Shown: positions 46,286-55,468, numbered from the stretch's first letter. The stretch is 64,000 bases of DNA from an uncultured Eudoraea sp. (GCF_947490415.1 NZ_CANLGX010000006.1:149445-213444), one strand, 5' to 3'. Notes: a model not told the origin generated them from the letters alone. Numbers and translations: made by a program.

Positions 46286-46319
46286 CCAATAGTGTAATAA
46301 GAAAAACGAATACTATTGG
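46286..46319. repeat. 8-bp inverted repeat between dnaE and trxA
   Basis: CCAATAGT (46286-46293) and ACTATTGG (46312-46319) are perfect inverted copies with an 18-nt AT-rich loop, and no U-tract. It starts 11 nt after the dnaE stop. Could be a weak RNA 3'-end structure or an operator; undecided. Confidence 0.4.
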
Positions 46320-46345
46320 AGTAATGAAAAGGTAGAATAATTGAC

Positions 46346-46353
46346 TAAATTTG
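46346..46353 (+). promoter_or_regulatory. -7 box of trxA
   Basis: TAAATTTG fits TAnnTTTG and lies 23 nt before the trxA ATG. No clear TTG -33 element at 19-20 bp is seen. Confidence 0.5.
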
Positions 46354-46375
46354 CGTAATTATAAATAAAAACGAT

Positions 46376-46693
46376 ATGGCTTTAGAAATAACCGATGCTA
46401 CTTTTGACGAGGTAGTTTTAAAAAGTGATAAACCCGTAGTGGTTGATTTTTGGGCAGCATGGTGCGGACCCTGCAGAATGGTAGGACCTATTATAGATGA
46501 GGTAAGTGCTGAATATGAAGGTAAGGCCGTAGTAGGAAAAGTTGATGTTGATACCAATCAGGAATTTGCTGCAAAATACGGAGTAAGAAATATTCCAACG
46601 GTTCTTGTATTTAAGGATGGTGAAATTGTAACAAGACAGGTTGGAGTATCTCCAAAAAAAGTATATACCGATGCAATTGAAGCGGTACTTTAA
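46376..46693 (+). CDS. trxA: thioredoxin
   Basis: 105 residues, canonical. Redox motif W29-C30-GP-C33 in FWAAWCGPCRM, the cis-proline in RNIPTVLVF and the buried Asp in VVDFW. Cytoplasmic disulfide reductase. A strong terminator follows. Confidence 0.97.
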   Translation: MALEITDATFDEVVLKSDKPVVVDFWAAWCGPCRMVGPIIDEVSAEYEGKAVVGKVDVDTNQEFAAKYGVRNIPTVLVFKDGEIVTRQVGVSPKKVYTDAIEAVL

Positions 46694-46716
46694 ATAAAAA
46701 AGAAACTTCAATTTTA

Positions 46717-46747
46717 AAAAAGGTTTAGCAATTGCTAAACCTTTTTT
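46717..46747 (+). terminator. Rho-independent terminator of trxA
   Basis: AAAAAGGTTTAGCA / ATTGCTAAACCTTTTTT is a near-perfect palindromic hairpin with a six-T tail, 24 nt after trxA. The next gene starts 17 nt further on. Confidence 0.85.
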
Positions 46748-46763
46748 AGTTTATCTTGGTCCT

Positions 46764-47693
46764 ATGGATTTGCGGTCAGAAATACATAGCGCACCCTTAT
46801 TTCAAAACCTGGAATTGTTGGCAAACCAGATAGTGGAAGGCTTTATCAGTGGTATCCACAAAAGTCCTTTTCACGGTTTTTCGGCAGAGTTTGCCGAACA
46901 CAAAATTTATAATACAGGAGAGAGTACTAAACATATAGACTGGAAGTTGTTTGCGAAAACGGACAAGCTTTATACAAAAAGGTATGAAGAGGAAACCAAT
47001 CTCAGGTGTCATATGATCTTAGACAATTCGGCTTCTATGTACTATCCTGAAATAAAGCAACTTTCTATTAATCATTTAAATAAAATTGGTTTCGGGGTGC
47101 TTGCCATTGCTGCTTTAATGAACATTCTTAAAAAGCAGCGGGATGCCGTTGGCCTGAGTGTATTTTCAGATGCCTATACATTTTTTGCTTCTGAGAAAGG
47201 GAGTGAAAGGCACCACCAAATGTTACTGGCCAAACTAAGTGAGATAAGCCTTGACAGGAAACCTGCCAAACAAACGGAGATGTATACCTATTTACATCAG
47301 ATAGCCGAGAAGATTAAAAGACGAAGTCTTGTTTTCCTCTTTACGGACATGTTTCAGACTGCGACTTCAGATGAAAAGCTATTTGATGCACTGCGCCATT
47401 TAAAATACAACAAACACGAAGTAGTCTTATTCCATTTACTGGATAGTGATACCGAACTGCATTTTAACTTTGAAAATAATCCCAAGAGGTTTATTGATGT
47501 TGAAACAGGCAGCCATATAGACCTCTATGCAGATACCATCAAAGAGGCCTACGAAAGTGGAGTTGGTGAATACTTGACTGACTTAAAACTCAAATGCGCC
47601 CAATATCGCATAAAATATGTGGAGGTGGATATCAAGGAACCCTTTACTAAGGTATTGAATACTTTTATGATTGAACGTCAGAATTTTTTATAG
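46764..47693 (+). CDS. DUF58 domain protein
   Basis: 309 residues without membrane segments. FSAEFAEHKIYNTGESTKHIDWKLFAKTDKLYTKRYEEE contains the DUF58 signature (Y..G...HIDWK..A). The von Willebrand-like MIDAS element follows in MILDNSASMYY. It usually works beside a MoxR ATPase, which is not present here. ORF start follows a trxA terminator closely, so its promoter may overlap that hairpin. Confidence 0.88.
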   Translation: MDLRSEIHSAPLFQNLELLANQIVEGFISGIHKSPFHGFSAEFAEHKIYNTGESTKHIDWKLFAKTDKLYTKRYEEETNLRCHMILDNSASMYYPEIKQLSINHLNKIGFGVLAIAALMNILKKQRDAVGLSVFSDAYTFFASEKGSERHHQMLLAKLSEISLDRKPAKQTEMYTYLHQIAEKIKRRSLVFLFTDMFQTATSDEKLFDALRHLKYNKHEVVLFHLLDSDTELHFNFENNPKRFIDVETGSHIDLYADTIKEAYESGVGEYLTDLKLKCAQYRIKYVEVDIKEPFTKVLNTFMIERQNFL

Positions 47694-47718
47694 CCCAAAC
47701 GGAATTTTAAAAAAATTG

Positions 47719-47749
47719 TTTGTGGAATTCATTTAGCAACGTATATTTG
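47719..47749 (+). promoter_or_regulatory. Consensus promoter of tRNA-Asp
   Basis: TTTG (47719-47722), 19-bp spacer and TATATTTG (47742-47749). Expected start about 47755; the tRNA begins at 47767. Confidence 0.8.
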
Positions 47750-47766
47750 CACACGCTAAACGCCAC

Positions 47767-47843
47767 GGTCCGGTAGTTCAGTTGGTTAGAATACCTGCCT
47801 GTCACGCAGGGGGTCGCGGGTTCGAGTCCCGTCCGGACCGCCA
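47767..47843 (+). tRNA. tRNA-Asp (anticodon GTC)
   Basis: 77 nt with the CCA encoded. Acceptor arms GGTCCGG / CCGGACC pair fully, discriminator G, D-arm GTTCAGTTGGTTAGAAT, anticodon arm CCTGC-CTGTCAC-GCAGG with GTC, T-loop GGGTTCGAGTCCC. A hairpin terminator follows. Confidence 0.97.
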
Positions 47844-47848
47844 CAAGG

Positions 47849-47882
47849 TAAACCCTTCATACATAGTATGAGGGGTTTTTTA
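47849..47882 (+). terminator. Terminator of tRNA-Asp
   Basis: AAACCCTTCATAC / GTATGAGGGGTTT stem with ATA loop and T-tract. Confidence 0.85.
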
Positions 47883-48007
47883 TTCCAAGCTTGGAGCTTA
47901 CTCCAGGTGCGAAGGATATAAAAGACATAGCCAGCTTTGCCGGCAGTGGGTTACTTTGTGGCGGGCCCACCCCCACGGCCGCTTTTAACACACTGAAGTT
48001 TTAACGA

Positions 48008-48039
48008 AAGTGAGGAGAAAGCAATCCCGTCCCGACCGC
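48008..48039 (+). repeat. Dispersed repeat, copy A (tRNA 3'-end-like)
   Basis: Core AGAAAGCAATCCCGTCC then CGACCGC. The TCCCGTCC.GACCGC part equals the 3' end of the tRNA-Asp 180 bp upstream. Related copies lie at 59648-59682 and 62486-62520. It has no cloverleaf, so it is not a functional tRNA. Confidence 0.65.
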
Positions 48040-48045
48040 ATAAAG

Positions 48046-48076
48046 CCTCGTAACATGAATGTTTACGGGGTTTTTT
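48046..48076 (+). terminator. Hairpin and T-tract after repeat copy A
   Basis: CCTCGTAA / TTTACGGGG (with one G-U pair) followed by six T residues. It looks like a Rho-independent terminator, although no gene is seen in front of it; it may be left from a lost RNA gene. Confidence 0.6.
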
Positions 48077-48168
48077 AATTATGTGTACAACATATGAGCC
48101 AACTTTTGATATGCTCTATTTTGTAAGTAGTTGTATTTTAGATATTTACAAAATCTAACTTTTCTCCT

Positions 48169-48369
48169 TCAAACCTCCTTAGGAACATTGCTGTATTTAT
48201 CCATGCTATTTCCTTCTTTGAATACTCCTTTACCTATTATCTCGTCCTTTTCATTGTCCCAAATAACCTCAACAAAGAACTTATCAATAGCGTAGAGGAC
48301 AAACTTAGAGTTTCCTTCAATAACAATCAAGGAACTTGCCTTTTGCGAATAAAGTGTCGTACTGCTCAT
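48169..48369 (-). CDS. Small hypothetical protein with a decayed paralogue at 62.7 kb
   Basis: 66 residues, family unknown to me. The C-terminal part DEIIGKGVFKEGNSMDKYSNVPKEV is conserved in a broken copy at 62696-62780, which indicates a real protein-coding sequence. No signal peptide or membrane helix. It is next to repeat copy A, as the broken copy is next to repeat copy C. Start at ATG 48369; a longer frame is not open. Confidence 0.5.
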   Translation of the reverse strand: MSSTTLYSQKASSLIVIEGNSKFVLYAIDKFFVEVIWDNEKDEIIGKGVFKEGNSMDKYSNVPKEV

Positions 48370-48525
48370 ATTCGGAAAGCATTTTGTATTCCTAGAGGGT
48401 CATTTAAATGTTTATATTAGATAGAGTCACAGAATTAATAGTGGTTGATCATAATGAAGGCTAAAGTTATCGGACCCCTATCACCAAATTTTCATACATT
48501 GCCTGGAGATTAAAAAATAGTTGTT

Positions 48526-48741
48526 ATGGGATTTATTGCTGGTTTGATTGCTGTACCTGTTGGTTTAATAGTTGGTATAATTATAACGGTTATTTATTCC
48601 TTAAAAAAGAATAGTAAAGAGAAAGAATTGTCTACTACAAAAATGGTTCTTTCTTCGCTTGGAGTATTGTTTATTTCAACACTGATTGCCATTCCATCTG
48701 TATTTTATTTTCTATTTCTTATGTATAGTGCAGCAACATAA
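48526..48741 (+). CDS. Small two-span membrane protein, unknown
   Basis: 71 residues: two hydrophobic helices (about 4-27 and 42-67) separated by a lysine/glutamate-rich loop KKNSKEKELSTTK. No family is recognised. Upstream 155 nt are AT-rich with no clear promoter. It could be a stand-alone gene or the remains of a mobile region. Confidence 0.5.
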   Translation: MGFIAGLIAVPVGLIVGIIITVIYSLKKNSKEKELSTTKMVLSSLGVLFISTLIAIPSVFYFLFLMYSAAT

Positions 48742-49143
48742 TTTAGTCATTAGTTCGTAACGTATTTTTCTAAAGAATTTAATCATGTGAAATAGTTGGT
48801 TGTTCATCCTAAGTCAAGGAATTATGTCGGATTGACCTTTTCCAATGCTTTAATGCCTTAAATTGATTGGCAATATGGAGAGTTTATTAAATCGTGTTTT
48901 TAAACTTTTTAATCAAAGATTCTAATTCTGACTAATATGCTTATCCCATTTTAATTCTAAAATCATACGCTTACTAGCGGCTTTACCTTCATATTAATAA
49001 ATCAATTTACAGGATTTTTTGATTTTCGAAACCGAACAATCTTGACCTGAGCAAATTATAAAGTCAGTAATACCGGCGGGCACCGCTAACTAAATATTAT
49101 TGGGATAGCCTCTAACTACCTAAATGAACCCTCCGTTTTAAAA
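48742..49143. other. Gene-poor stretch with protein-like fragments
   Basis: No ORF longer than about 25 codons on either strand. On the minus strand short segments look coding but are broken by stops: 48990 downward reads EGKAASKRMILELKWDKHI, and about 48876 downward KALKHWKRSIRHNSLT. These may be decayed gene pieces; no family assignment is possible. Confidence 0.4.
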
Positions 49144-50127
49144 CTACACAACGTCATAAGTTGGGGAATTGATTATTATATCTTGGATCAGCTTTCCGAT
49201 CAGGGGCGCAATATTTATGAACTCGATCTTCTGATCGACTACTATTTTATTCAATCGAATGGGAGGTATACTGTTGGTAATGATAATCTTATCAAGTGCC
49301 GGATCCATGAGCACCTCATTTGCTCTGTTTGCAAATACGCCATGTGTTGCAGCAGCAAAGACTTTATCTGCTCCAGCTTGTTTACAGGCTTTTGCAGCTC
49401 TTACCAAGGTGGTACCTGAACTAATCAGGTCATCAATGATAATGACCATTTTGCCGTCGACATCCCCAAATATTGCTTCGGTACCACCTACTATTCCTTG
49501 GCTTCGGGTTTTGTGCATTACCCCAACAGGAACTATTGTTTTTGTATTGCTCTCAAGAGCTTGGGCAAAAGCTGCTGCACGTTTGATTCCTCCTGCATCC
49601 GGTGACAAAACAACAGTTTCTTTTTCTTTTGCCCAAGGGGTAAAATAGGATACAAAGTATTCCCTGGCTTCCAAATGCACCGTCGGGATACGAAAAGAAT
49701 TTTGGAAAGCCTGTAAATTATGCACATCCAAAGTAACAAAGCGATTGGTTCCCATGGCTTCGAAAATACGGGCCACATATTGGGTAGTTACCGGGTCACG
49801 ACTTTTGGTCTTTCGGTCTTTTCGGGAATAACACAAATAGGGAACTATCGCAGTTACTTCCGTCGCGCCGGCATCTTTCAGAGAACCGATAAAAAATAAC
49901 AAACGGCAGAGCTTATCATTTACCGTAAGACCCGGCTCCCCATAAAGACTGCATATCACGTATACATTTTTGTTTTGAACATTGACTAACGAACGAATTT
50001 TATGTTCTCCGTCCATGAAATCCCGTTCTTCATGTTCACTTAAGTCAAGTCCAATGAGTTTGGCAATGTTTCCCCCAAAAGCCCTACTGGAATTTAAAGC
50101 GAATAGCTGGTTTTTTGTAGTGTCCAT
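49144..50127 (-). CDS. prs: ribose-phosphate pyrophosphokinase (PRPP synthase)
   Basis: 327 residues from the ATG at 50127 (MDTTKNQLFALNSSRAFGGNI); an ATG at 50220 would add 31 non-family residues. Conserved: SLYGEPGLTVNDKLC, YLCYSRKDRKTKSRDPVTTQYVARIFEA (first ATP loop), catalytic DAGGIKRA and PRPP loop IIDDLISSGTT. It makes PRPP for nucleotide, His and Trp synthesis. Divergent from the lipoprotein gene at 50.3 kb; two FNR-like sites lie in the intergenic region. Confidence 0.95.
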   Translation of the reverse strand: MDTTKNQLFALNSSRAFGGNIAKLIGLDLSEHEERDFMDGEHKIRSLVNVQNKNVYVICSLYGEPGLTVNDKLCRLLFFIGSLKDAGATEVTAIVPYLCYSRKDRKTKSRDPVTTQYVARIFEAMGTNRFVTLDVHNLQAFQNSFRIPTVHLEAREYFVSYFTPWAKEKETVVLSPDAGGIKRAAAFAQALESNTKTIVPVGVMHKTRSQGIVGGTEAIFGDVDGKMVIIIDDLISSGTTLVRAAKACKQAGADKVFAAATHGVFANRANEVLMDPALDKIIITNSIPPIRLNKIVVDQKIEFINIAPLIGKLIQDIIINSPTYDVV

Positions 50128-50191
50128 TAATTTTAATTTTAAAGGATGTCCATTATTCCGGTAAAGTTGAAAAAAACATTCTCTAATTAAA

Positions 50192-50205
50192 ATGACATTG
50201 GTCAA
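50192..50205. promoter_or_regulatory. Second FNR-like site between prs and the 50.3-kb lipoprotein
   Basis: ATGAC-ATTG-GTCAA. Its centre (50198.5) is 22 bp from that of the site at 50214-50227, two helical turns. On the minus strand a weak -7 (CAACTTTA, two mismatches) lies at the usual 29.5-bp distance towards prs. Confidence 0.45.
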
Positions 50206-50213
50206 CCCATGCA

Positions 50214-50257
50214 ATGACATAGATCATTGCAAACCCCGGGCTGGCACATTAATTTTG
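50214..50257 (+). promoter_or_regulatory. FNR-like operator plus promoter of the 50.3-kb lipoprotein gene
   Basis: ATGAC-ATAG-ATCAT (50214-50227), TTG at 50227-50229, a 20-bp spacer, and a perfect -7 TAATTTTG (50250-50257). The palindrome centre is 29.5 bp from the -7 start, as at the other six promoters. Confidence 0.7.
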
Positions 50258-50319
50258 CCGCCAAAGAAATAAAGATTTTAGCTCCATGCAGATAGAAATA
50301 CTTTTTAAAATATAATGCA

Positions 50320-50829
50320 ATGAAATGTTCTAATTTATCCCATCTAAAGTCCGTAATGCTATTAATTCTGTCCTTTGCATTATTAGCCATATTTTATTCC
50401 TGCAAAAGAGCTGCAGAAAAGACAAGCGAAAAAGCTATTGAAAAATCAATTGGTGATGATGCCGAAGTAGACATTGAAGAGGACAAGTTAACCATAAAAA
50501 CTGATGAAGGCACCTTTACTACCGATGCCACGATTCATAGTTGGCCTAAGGAAATTCCTGCCGATATTCCTGAATTCATAGAAGGGAAAGTGGTTAGCGT
50601 TACTACTCATGAAATAGACGAGGCTAATAATTGGGTGGTCATTTTTGAAGATGTCCCAAAAGAGGCGCTGGAAAAATATAAGGAAGACCTTAAAGACCAT
50701 GACTTCAAAATCAATTACACTACCATGGCCGGATCTGGAGGCCATCTCACTGCGGAGAAGGGAAAATTAGCGGTTGTTGTTATGGTAGCTGAGGGTACTG
50801 CCACCGTTACTATTGGCACAAACAATTGA
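50320..50829 (+). CDS. Hypothetical lipoprotein
   Basis: 169 residues. The signal peptide ends in a lipobox AIFYSC near residue 28, followed by a charged amphipathic part (KRAAEKTSEKAIEKSIGDDAEVDIEEDKLTIKTDEG) and a compact domain with WPKEIPADIPEF, VVIFEDVPKEALEKYKEDLKDHDF and TAEKGKLAVVVMV. The second half recurs in envelope proteins of unknown function. FNR-like promoter directly upstream. A frameshifted VOC gene follows 60 nt downstream. Confidence 0.75.
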   Translation: MKCSNLSHLKSVMLLILSFALLAIFYSCKRAAEKTSEKAIEKSIGDDAEVDIEEDKLTIKTDEGTFTTDATIHSWPKEIPADIPEFIEGKVVSVTTHEIDEANNWVVIFEDVPKEALEKYKEDLKDHDFKINYTTMAGSGGHLTAEKGKLAVVVMVAEGTATVTIGTNN

Positions 50830-50889
50830 AATATCAGCGCATATGCAGTTTCGGTTTTAAAAGGACTCCGATAATTAAAAAAGATAAAA

Positions 50890-51254
50890 ATGTCTTCTAT
50901 CATACATTTTGACATTTCTGCAGAAGATGTTCAAAGGGCAAAGAATTTTTACGAGCAATTATTTGGATGGAAAATTGAAAAATTTCCAGCAAGTCCGGTA
51001 GAATATTATCTCATAGAGACCAGTACAGCAAGTGGGGAAAAGGGGATTGGTGGTGTATAGCCAAAAGGCAAAAGGAACACGAAAAAATTACAAATTTTAT
51101 TCACGTAGACTCCTTAGATAAATCAATAATCAAAGTGAAAGAACTCGGCGGACAGATATTGGAATCCAAAACAGCTATACCCTCCGTAGGATACATTGCC
51201 GGATGCAAGGACACTGAAGGCAATACCTTTGGCATCATTGAAATAACAAAATAA
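50890..51254 (+). pseudogene. VOC (glyoxalase/bleomycin-resistance) family protein, frameshifted
   Basis: The first 56 codons (SSIIHFDISAEDVQRAKNFYEQLFGWKIEKF...) are a typical VOC half and stop at TAG 51058. Reading continues in another frame from about 51056 with IAKRQKEHEKITNFIHVDSL... ending GYIAGCKDTEGNTFGIIEITK at 51254, which has the family's conserved DTEGN(T/L)FGI terminus. One missing base near 51050-51057 explains the break. Either a real pseudogene or a sequencing error in a GGTGGTG run. Confidence 0.8.
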
Positions 51255-51322
51255 TTAAACGGTATAACTTTTATTAAAAGCATTTGTTTCAACAGAAAGT
51301 ACTTCATTACTTTTCACGTCCC

Positions 51323-51366
51323 CTGATCTGAATCATTCTATTGTTCTTCTTGCTTATCTATTTTTA
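51323..51366 (+). promoter_or_regulatory. FNR-like operator plus -7 element driving capA-like gene
   Basis: CTGAT-CTGA-ATCAT (51323-51336) and TATTTTTA (51359-51366, one mismatch) at 29.5-bp spacing. Confidence 0.65.
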
Positions 51367-51390
51367 ATCTTCTTTTTAGGCTGTTTTAAT

Positions 51391-52494
51391 ATGGATCAAT
51401 CGTTTACTTTATTCCTTTGTGGTGATGTAATGACCGGGCGGGGCATCGACCAGATATTGCCCAATCCAAATGATCCTGTGATTTACGAGGGCTATCTGAA
51501 AAATGCAAAGGACTATGTAAAACTTGCCGAAAAAGCAAGTGGTCCTATTAAACAATCTGTAGATTTTGATTACATCTGGGGTTATGCCATAGGAGCCATG
51601 AAAGAGGCTGACATCAGGTTAATAAATCTGGAAACCAGTATTACCAAAAGCGGGGATTATGTTAACAAAGGCATTAATTATAGGATGCATCCCAAAAATA
51701 TTGCATGCCTTACCATAGCCAATATTGATTGTTGTGTCTTAGCCAATAACCACATATTGGACTGGGGTCAAAAAGGGTTATTAGAGACCCTGGAGACTTT
51801 AGAAAGTGTAAAAATAAAATATACCGGTGCCGGGCTGAATATCAGAGAGGCCAATGCGCCGGCTATTTTATCCGTAAAGGACAAGGGCAGGGTTCTGGTC
51901 TTCTCTTTCGGCTTATCCTCAAGTGGAATACCAGCTGATTGGAAAGCAACTGAGGATGTCCCGGGGCTGAATGTGCTTGATAATTTATCTATGGAGACCA
52001 TCAAAAGGATCGAAAAGGAAATCAGACAAGTAAAACAGCTGGGAGACCTTGTCGTAGCCTCTATGCATTGGGGCGGTAATTGGGGTTATAAAATTCAGGA
52101 ACCACATAGGGATTTTGCACATAAGCTGATTGACCACGCAGGGGTCGATATTATCCATGGCCATTCTTCACACCATTTCAAAGGATTGGAAGTGTATAAA
52201 AACAAGCCGATAATTTATGGTTGCGGTGATTTTCTCAATGATTATGAAGGAATCAGTGGCCATGAATCGTACCGCAGTGATCTGGGACTGATGTATTTTG
52301 TTAAGTGGGATTGCACAAAACGAGATTTTGTTTCGCTGCTATTGGTTCCCACACAAATCAGGAAATTACAAATAAGCAAACCCAATAAAAACGATTGCGA
52401 TTGGATAGAGAAGGTGTTGAACCGGGAAGGGAAAAAGTTTGGCACCAAAGTAAAATGGGTTAATGAGCACACTTTGACCCTGGTCTGGAATTAG
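51391..52494 (+). CDS. CapA family metallophosphatase-like protein
   Basis: 367 residues, no signal peptide. FLCGDVMTGRGIDQI, LINLETSITKSG, CVLANNHILDWGQKG, SMHWGGNWGY, DIIHGHSSHHFKGLEVYKNKPIIYGCGDF are the conserved blocks of the PGA_cap (CapA/PgsA) calcineurin-like domain. Family members are tied to poly-gamma-glutamate capsule formation, but lone CapA genes often have unrelated or unknown roles. It stands alone here with its own FNR-like promoter, so a stress or low-oxygen function is likely. Confidence 0.88.
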   Translation: MDQSFTLFLCGDVMTGRGIDQILPNPNDPVIYEGYLKNAKDYVKLAEKASGPIKQSVDFDYIWGYAIGAMKEADIRLINLETSITKSGDYVNKGINYRMHPKNIACLTIANIDCCVLANNHILDWGQKGLLETLETLESVKIKYTGAGLNIREANAPAILSVKDKGRVLVFSFGLSSSGIPADWKATEDVPGLNVLDNLSMETIKRIEKEIRQVKQLGDLVVASMHWGGNWGYKIQEPHRDFAHKLIDHAGVDIIHGHSSHHFKGLEVYKNKPIIYGCGDFLNDYEGISGHESYRSDLGLMYFVKWDCTKRDFVSLLLVPTQIRKLQISKPNKNDCDWIEKVLNREGKKFGTKVKWVNEHTLTLVWN

Positions 52495-52623
52495 TATTAT
52501 CTTATCTGTTAAAACATCATATATTTTATATCTGTTTAATTCCTGCAGATGTTTTTTGAATGTAATCTTATCCATTAGTATAATCTGTCTACATAAAATG
52601 TGATGTAAAAATAAGTCCTCTCA

Positions 52624-52667
52624 CTGATAAAGATCATTACAAAACCAATAACTACGCACTATATTGG
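52624..52667 (+). promoter_or_regulatory. FNR-like operator plus -7 element driving the ligase-PDH-ACP operon
   Basis: CTGAT-AAAG-ATCAT (52624-52637) and TATATTGG (52660-52667, one mismatch) at the common 29.5-bp spacing. The expected start is about 52673, before the ATG at 52701. Confidence 0.65.
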
Positions 52668-52700
52668 ATGCGTTAATAATAGTTTTTGATTCCACTTATC

Positions 52701-54434
52701 ATGAAAGACACTTTATACATCGCAAGGAAGGAATCACCAAATATGCCGGATTATGATTCTTTGTGTGATCAGTTTAATTGGGAGAATGAATTTAAAAATT
52801 TAGAGAGGCTACCAGGGGGCGGGCTCAATATTGCACACGAAGCAGTAGACCGGCACGCCAATAGCCATCTTGCAAATACAATTGCCCTTAAATGGATTAG
52901 GAAGGATAGATCGTTTATAGATTTTACCTATGCCGATTTAAAAATTGAGACCTCGAGATTCGCAAATGTTCTGGAAAAGCTGGCTATTAAAAAGAAGGAT
53001 AGCATTTTTTCCCTGGTTGGAAGAATTCCTTCTTTATATGTTGCTGCATTAGGGACGCTTAAAACCGGAGCTGTATTTTGTCCTATGTTTTCAGTTTTTG
53101 GACCAGAACCTGCTTTTCAGCGTTTAAATAAGGGGAAGGCTAAGGTTTTGATAACTACAAAAAAACTATATCACCAAAAAATAAAACAATTGACGCATCG
53201 GCTTCCGTTGCTTCGGCATATTTTATTGACGGATGTAAAACAACATTTAGACGATAAGGTCTTGTCCCTGTCCCTGCTAATGGATGAAGTTCCGGATGAA
53301 TATGCAATCAAAAATACGCAGCCCGAAGATCCTGCTTTACTGCATTTTACAAGTGGTACCACCGGGATGCCAAAAGGTGCTTTACATGTTCATCAGGCGG
53401 TCCTTACACATTACGTTACCGGAAAATATGTCCTCGACTTCCAACCCGGGGATATATTCTGGTGTACGGCAGATCCGGGATGGGTTACCGGCACTTCTTA
53501 TGGTATCATTGCTCCTCTGGTCAACGGGGTTACCAATATTGTGGATGAAGAAGAATTCGATGCGGAACGCTGGTATTCCATTCTTGAAGAACACCGTGTA
53601 AATGTATGGTATACCGCACCGACGGCTGTCCGCAGATTAATGCGCCTTGATCTTAAACCCCTGGAAAGATATGACCTGTCTAACCTCCGCCTAATACATA
53701 GTGTTGGGGAACCCCTGCATGCAGAGGAAGTAATTTGGGGTGAAAAGACATTTGGAATACCTGTTTGCGATAACTGGTGGCAAACTGAGACGGGAGGCAT
53801 AATGATTTCCAACTATGCCTCCATGGAAGTACGGCCGGGTTCTATGGGCAAACCATTGCCAGGCATTCATGCCGCAATTGGAAACCTTGTTGAGGACAAA
53901 GTACATCTCTTATCAAAACCCATGGAACAAGGACATCTTTTGCTACAAAAAGGATGGCCCTCAATGTTCAGGGCATATCTTGATGAGGAAGAACGCTATA
54001 AGAAATGTTTTAAAGGGGAATGGTATGTTACGGGTGATTTGGCAAAGAAAGATAAAGATGGTTATTTCTGGTTCGTGGGCAGGGCCGATGACATTATCAA
54101 AACATCTGGCCATATGGTAGGGCCATTCGAAGTGGAAAGCACCTTGATGGAGCACCCCGCAGTGTCTGAAGCCGCTGTCATAGGGAAACCAGACCCCCTT
54201 GTCGGGGAACTGGTTAAGGCTTTTGTGGTTTTAAAACCCGGGTATGAAAGGAATGAGAAAACGAAATTGGATATCAAAGGGTTTTCCCGTAAAAAATTAG
54301 GGCCGGCCGTAGCACCTAAAGAATTAACATTTACAAACAGTTTGCCAAAGACAAAAAGTGGTAAAATCCTGAGGCGATTATTAAAAGCGAGAGAACTGGG
54401 GTTACCCGAAGGAGACAAATCAACATTGGAATAA
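52701..54434 (+). CDS. acsA: AMP-forming acyl-CoA synthetase, acetate-CoA ligase type
   Basis: 577 residues from the ATG at 52701 (TTG at 52686 rejected). The adenylation motif [13 protein letters not shown] lies near residue 215, [15 protein letters not shown] near 252, [10 protein letters not shown] near 356, [37 protein letters not shown] near 440, and the catalytic lysine in [10 protein letters not shown] near 553. Close in size and motifs to the Bacillus-type AcsA that activates acetate. Within one operon with pyruvate dehydrogenase genes (1 nt before pdhA) and an ACP, so acetate or a related acid may be activated or scavenged when oxygen is low. Confidence 0.87.
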   Translation: MKDTLYIARKESPNMPDYDSLCDQFNWENEFKNLERLPGGGLNIAHEAVDRHANSHLANTIALKWIRKDRSFIDFTYADLKIETSRFANVLEKLAIKKKDSIFSLVGRIPSLYVAALGTLKTGAVFCPMFSVFGPEPAFQRLNKGKAKVLITTKKLYHQKIKQLTHRLPLLRHILLTDVKQHLDDKVLSLSLLMDEVPDEYAIKNTQPEDPALLHFTSGTTGMPKGALHVHQAVLTHYVTGKYVLDFQPGDIFWCTADPGWVTGTSYGIIAPLVNGVTNIVDEEEFDAERWYSILEEHRVNVWYTAPTAVRRLMRLDLKPLERYDLSNLRLIHSVGEPLHAEEVIWGEKTFGIPVCDNWWQTETGGIMISNYASMEVRPGSMGKPLPGIHAAIGNLVEDKVHLLSKPMEQGHLLLQKGWPSMFRAYLDEEERYKKCFKGEWYVTGDLAKKDKDGYFWFVGRADDIIKTSGHMVGPFEVESTLMEHPAVSEAAVIGKPDPLVGELVKAFVVLKPGYERNEKTKLDIKGFSRKKLGPAVAPKELTFTNSLPKTKSGKILRRLLKARELGLPEGDKSTLE

Positions 54435-54435
54435 T

Positions 54436-55425
54436 ATGGAAAAAGAAGGAATAAAAGTTAATCCGGCAATCACAAGGGAACTTGGTCTCAAGCTTCTCTA
54501 CCAGATGATTCTAATCAGAAGGTTCGAGGAAAAGTCCGCTGAACTGTATACGAAAGAAAAAATCCGTGGTTTTCTGCATCTCTATATTGGTGAAGAAGCC
54601 GTTGCCGTTGGTGCCATGAAATCATTAACAGATGAAGACAATATACTGAGCACCTATCGTGAACATGGCCATGCCCTGGCAAGAGGCCTTGAACCGGGAA
54701 GCATCATGGCCGAAATGTATGGCAAACAAGAGGGGTGTAGTATGGGTCGTGGAGGCTCCATGCATTTATTTGATACCTCCAAAAAATTTTACGGTGGAAA
54801 TGCAATTGTTGGGGGCCATTTACCGATGGCAGTTGGTATGGCACTAGCATCCAAAAAACAACATCTGAAGAATATTACCTGCTGTTTTTTTGGTGAGGGA
54901 GCAATTGCTGAAGGAGAATTCCATGAATCAATGAACCTGGCTGCCCTATGGAAAGTTCCTGTACTATTTCTCTGTGAAAATAACCTTTACGGCATGGGAA
55001 CAGCGCTCCGTTTTTCGCATTCTGTCCAGGATCTGGAAAAAAAAGGAGAGGCGTACGGGGTTGAATCAGCAAAGACCAACGGAATGGATGTTCTGGAAGT
55101 GAAAAATGCGGTTGAAAAAGCTACGGCTTATATAAGATCTACAGGAAAACCATATTTTCTGGTATGCAACACCTATCGTTTTAGAGCGCACTCCATGTTC
55201 GATGCCCAACTGTATCGTGAGAAAAAGGAAGTTGATGAATGGAAAGGACGGGACCCTATTGCAACTTTCACCAAGCAATTATTAAGAGATCAATTGATCT
55301 CCCGGGATGATATTGATACTATTGAGGACAAGGTCAGGGCTGAAGTACAAAAAGCCGTTGCTTATGCCGAAGCGGGAACATTTGAACCTGTCGAAGAATT
55401 AGAAAAATTTGTTTATAGCCCATAA
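54436..55425 (+). CDS. pdhA: pyruvate dehydrogenase / 2-oxo acid dehydrogenase E1 alpha
   Basis: 329 residues. The TPP-binding [31 protein letters not shown] block (here with G-E-G in place of G-D-G) starts near residue 150; HGHALARG near 75; [15 protein letters not shown] near 243 has the phosphorylation-loop equivalent. Decarboxylates a 2-oxo acid. Closest in layout to PDH/acetoin dehydrogenase E1 alpha. It overlaps nothing and is followed by a DUF1254 lipoprotein gene that splits it from pdhB. Confidence 0.9.
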   Translation: MEKEGIKVNPAITRELGLKLLYQMILIRRFEEKSAELYTKEKIRGFLHLYIGEEAVAVGAMKSLTDEDNILSTYREHGHALARGLEPGSIMAEMYGKQEGCSMGRGGSMHLFDTSKKFYGGNAIVGGHLPMAVGMALASKKQHLKNITCCFFGEGAIAEGEFHESMNLAALWKVPVLFLCENNLYGMGTALRFSHSVQDLEKKGEAYGVESAKTNGMDVLEVKNAVEKATAYIRSTGKPYFLVCNTYRFRAHSMFDAQLYREKKEVDEWKGRDPIATFTKQLLRDQLISRDDIDTIEDKVRAEVQKAVAYAEAGTFEPVEELEKFVYSP

Positions 55426-55468
55426 TTATAGCGAATTCAAACATTGTATGAACAATAAATATCTAAAC

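Larger units (their letters stand above)
47883..48168. other. Non-coding stretch with repeat copy A
   Basis: No ORF with coding character. It includes a tRNA-3'-end-like repeat copy (core 48008-48039) and its hairpin (48046-48076). The GC-rich piece TTTGTGGCGGGCCCACCC at 47956-47973 also occurs in modified form upstream of the copy near 62.5 kb. Confidence 0.6.

Noticed and set aside
48008..48076. Second tRNA gene near 48.0 kb
   Set aside because: Only the 3'-end-like part is recognisable; there is no anticodon arm or pairing acceptor.
48445..48458. TTGATCATAATGAA as an FNR-like site
   Set aside because: The right half is ATGAA, not ATCAA, so no palindrome, and no -7 box lies at 29.5 bp.
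50128..50220. N-terminal extension of prs starting at ATG 50220
   Set aside because: The extra 31 residues do not belong to the PRPP synthase fold and the extension would run through the FNR-like sites.
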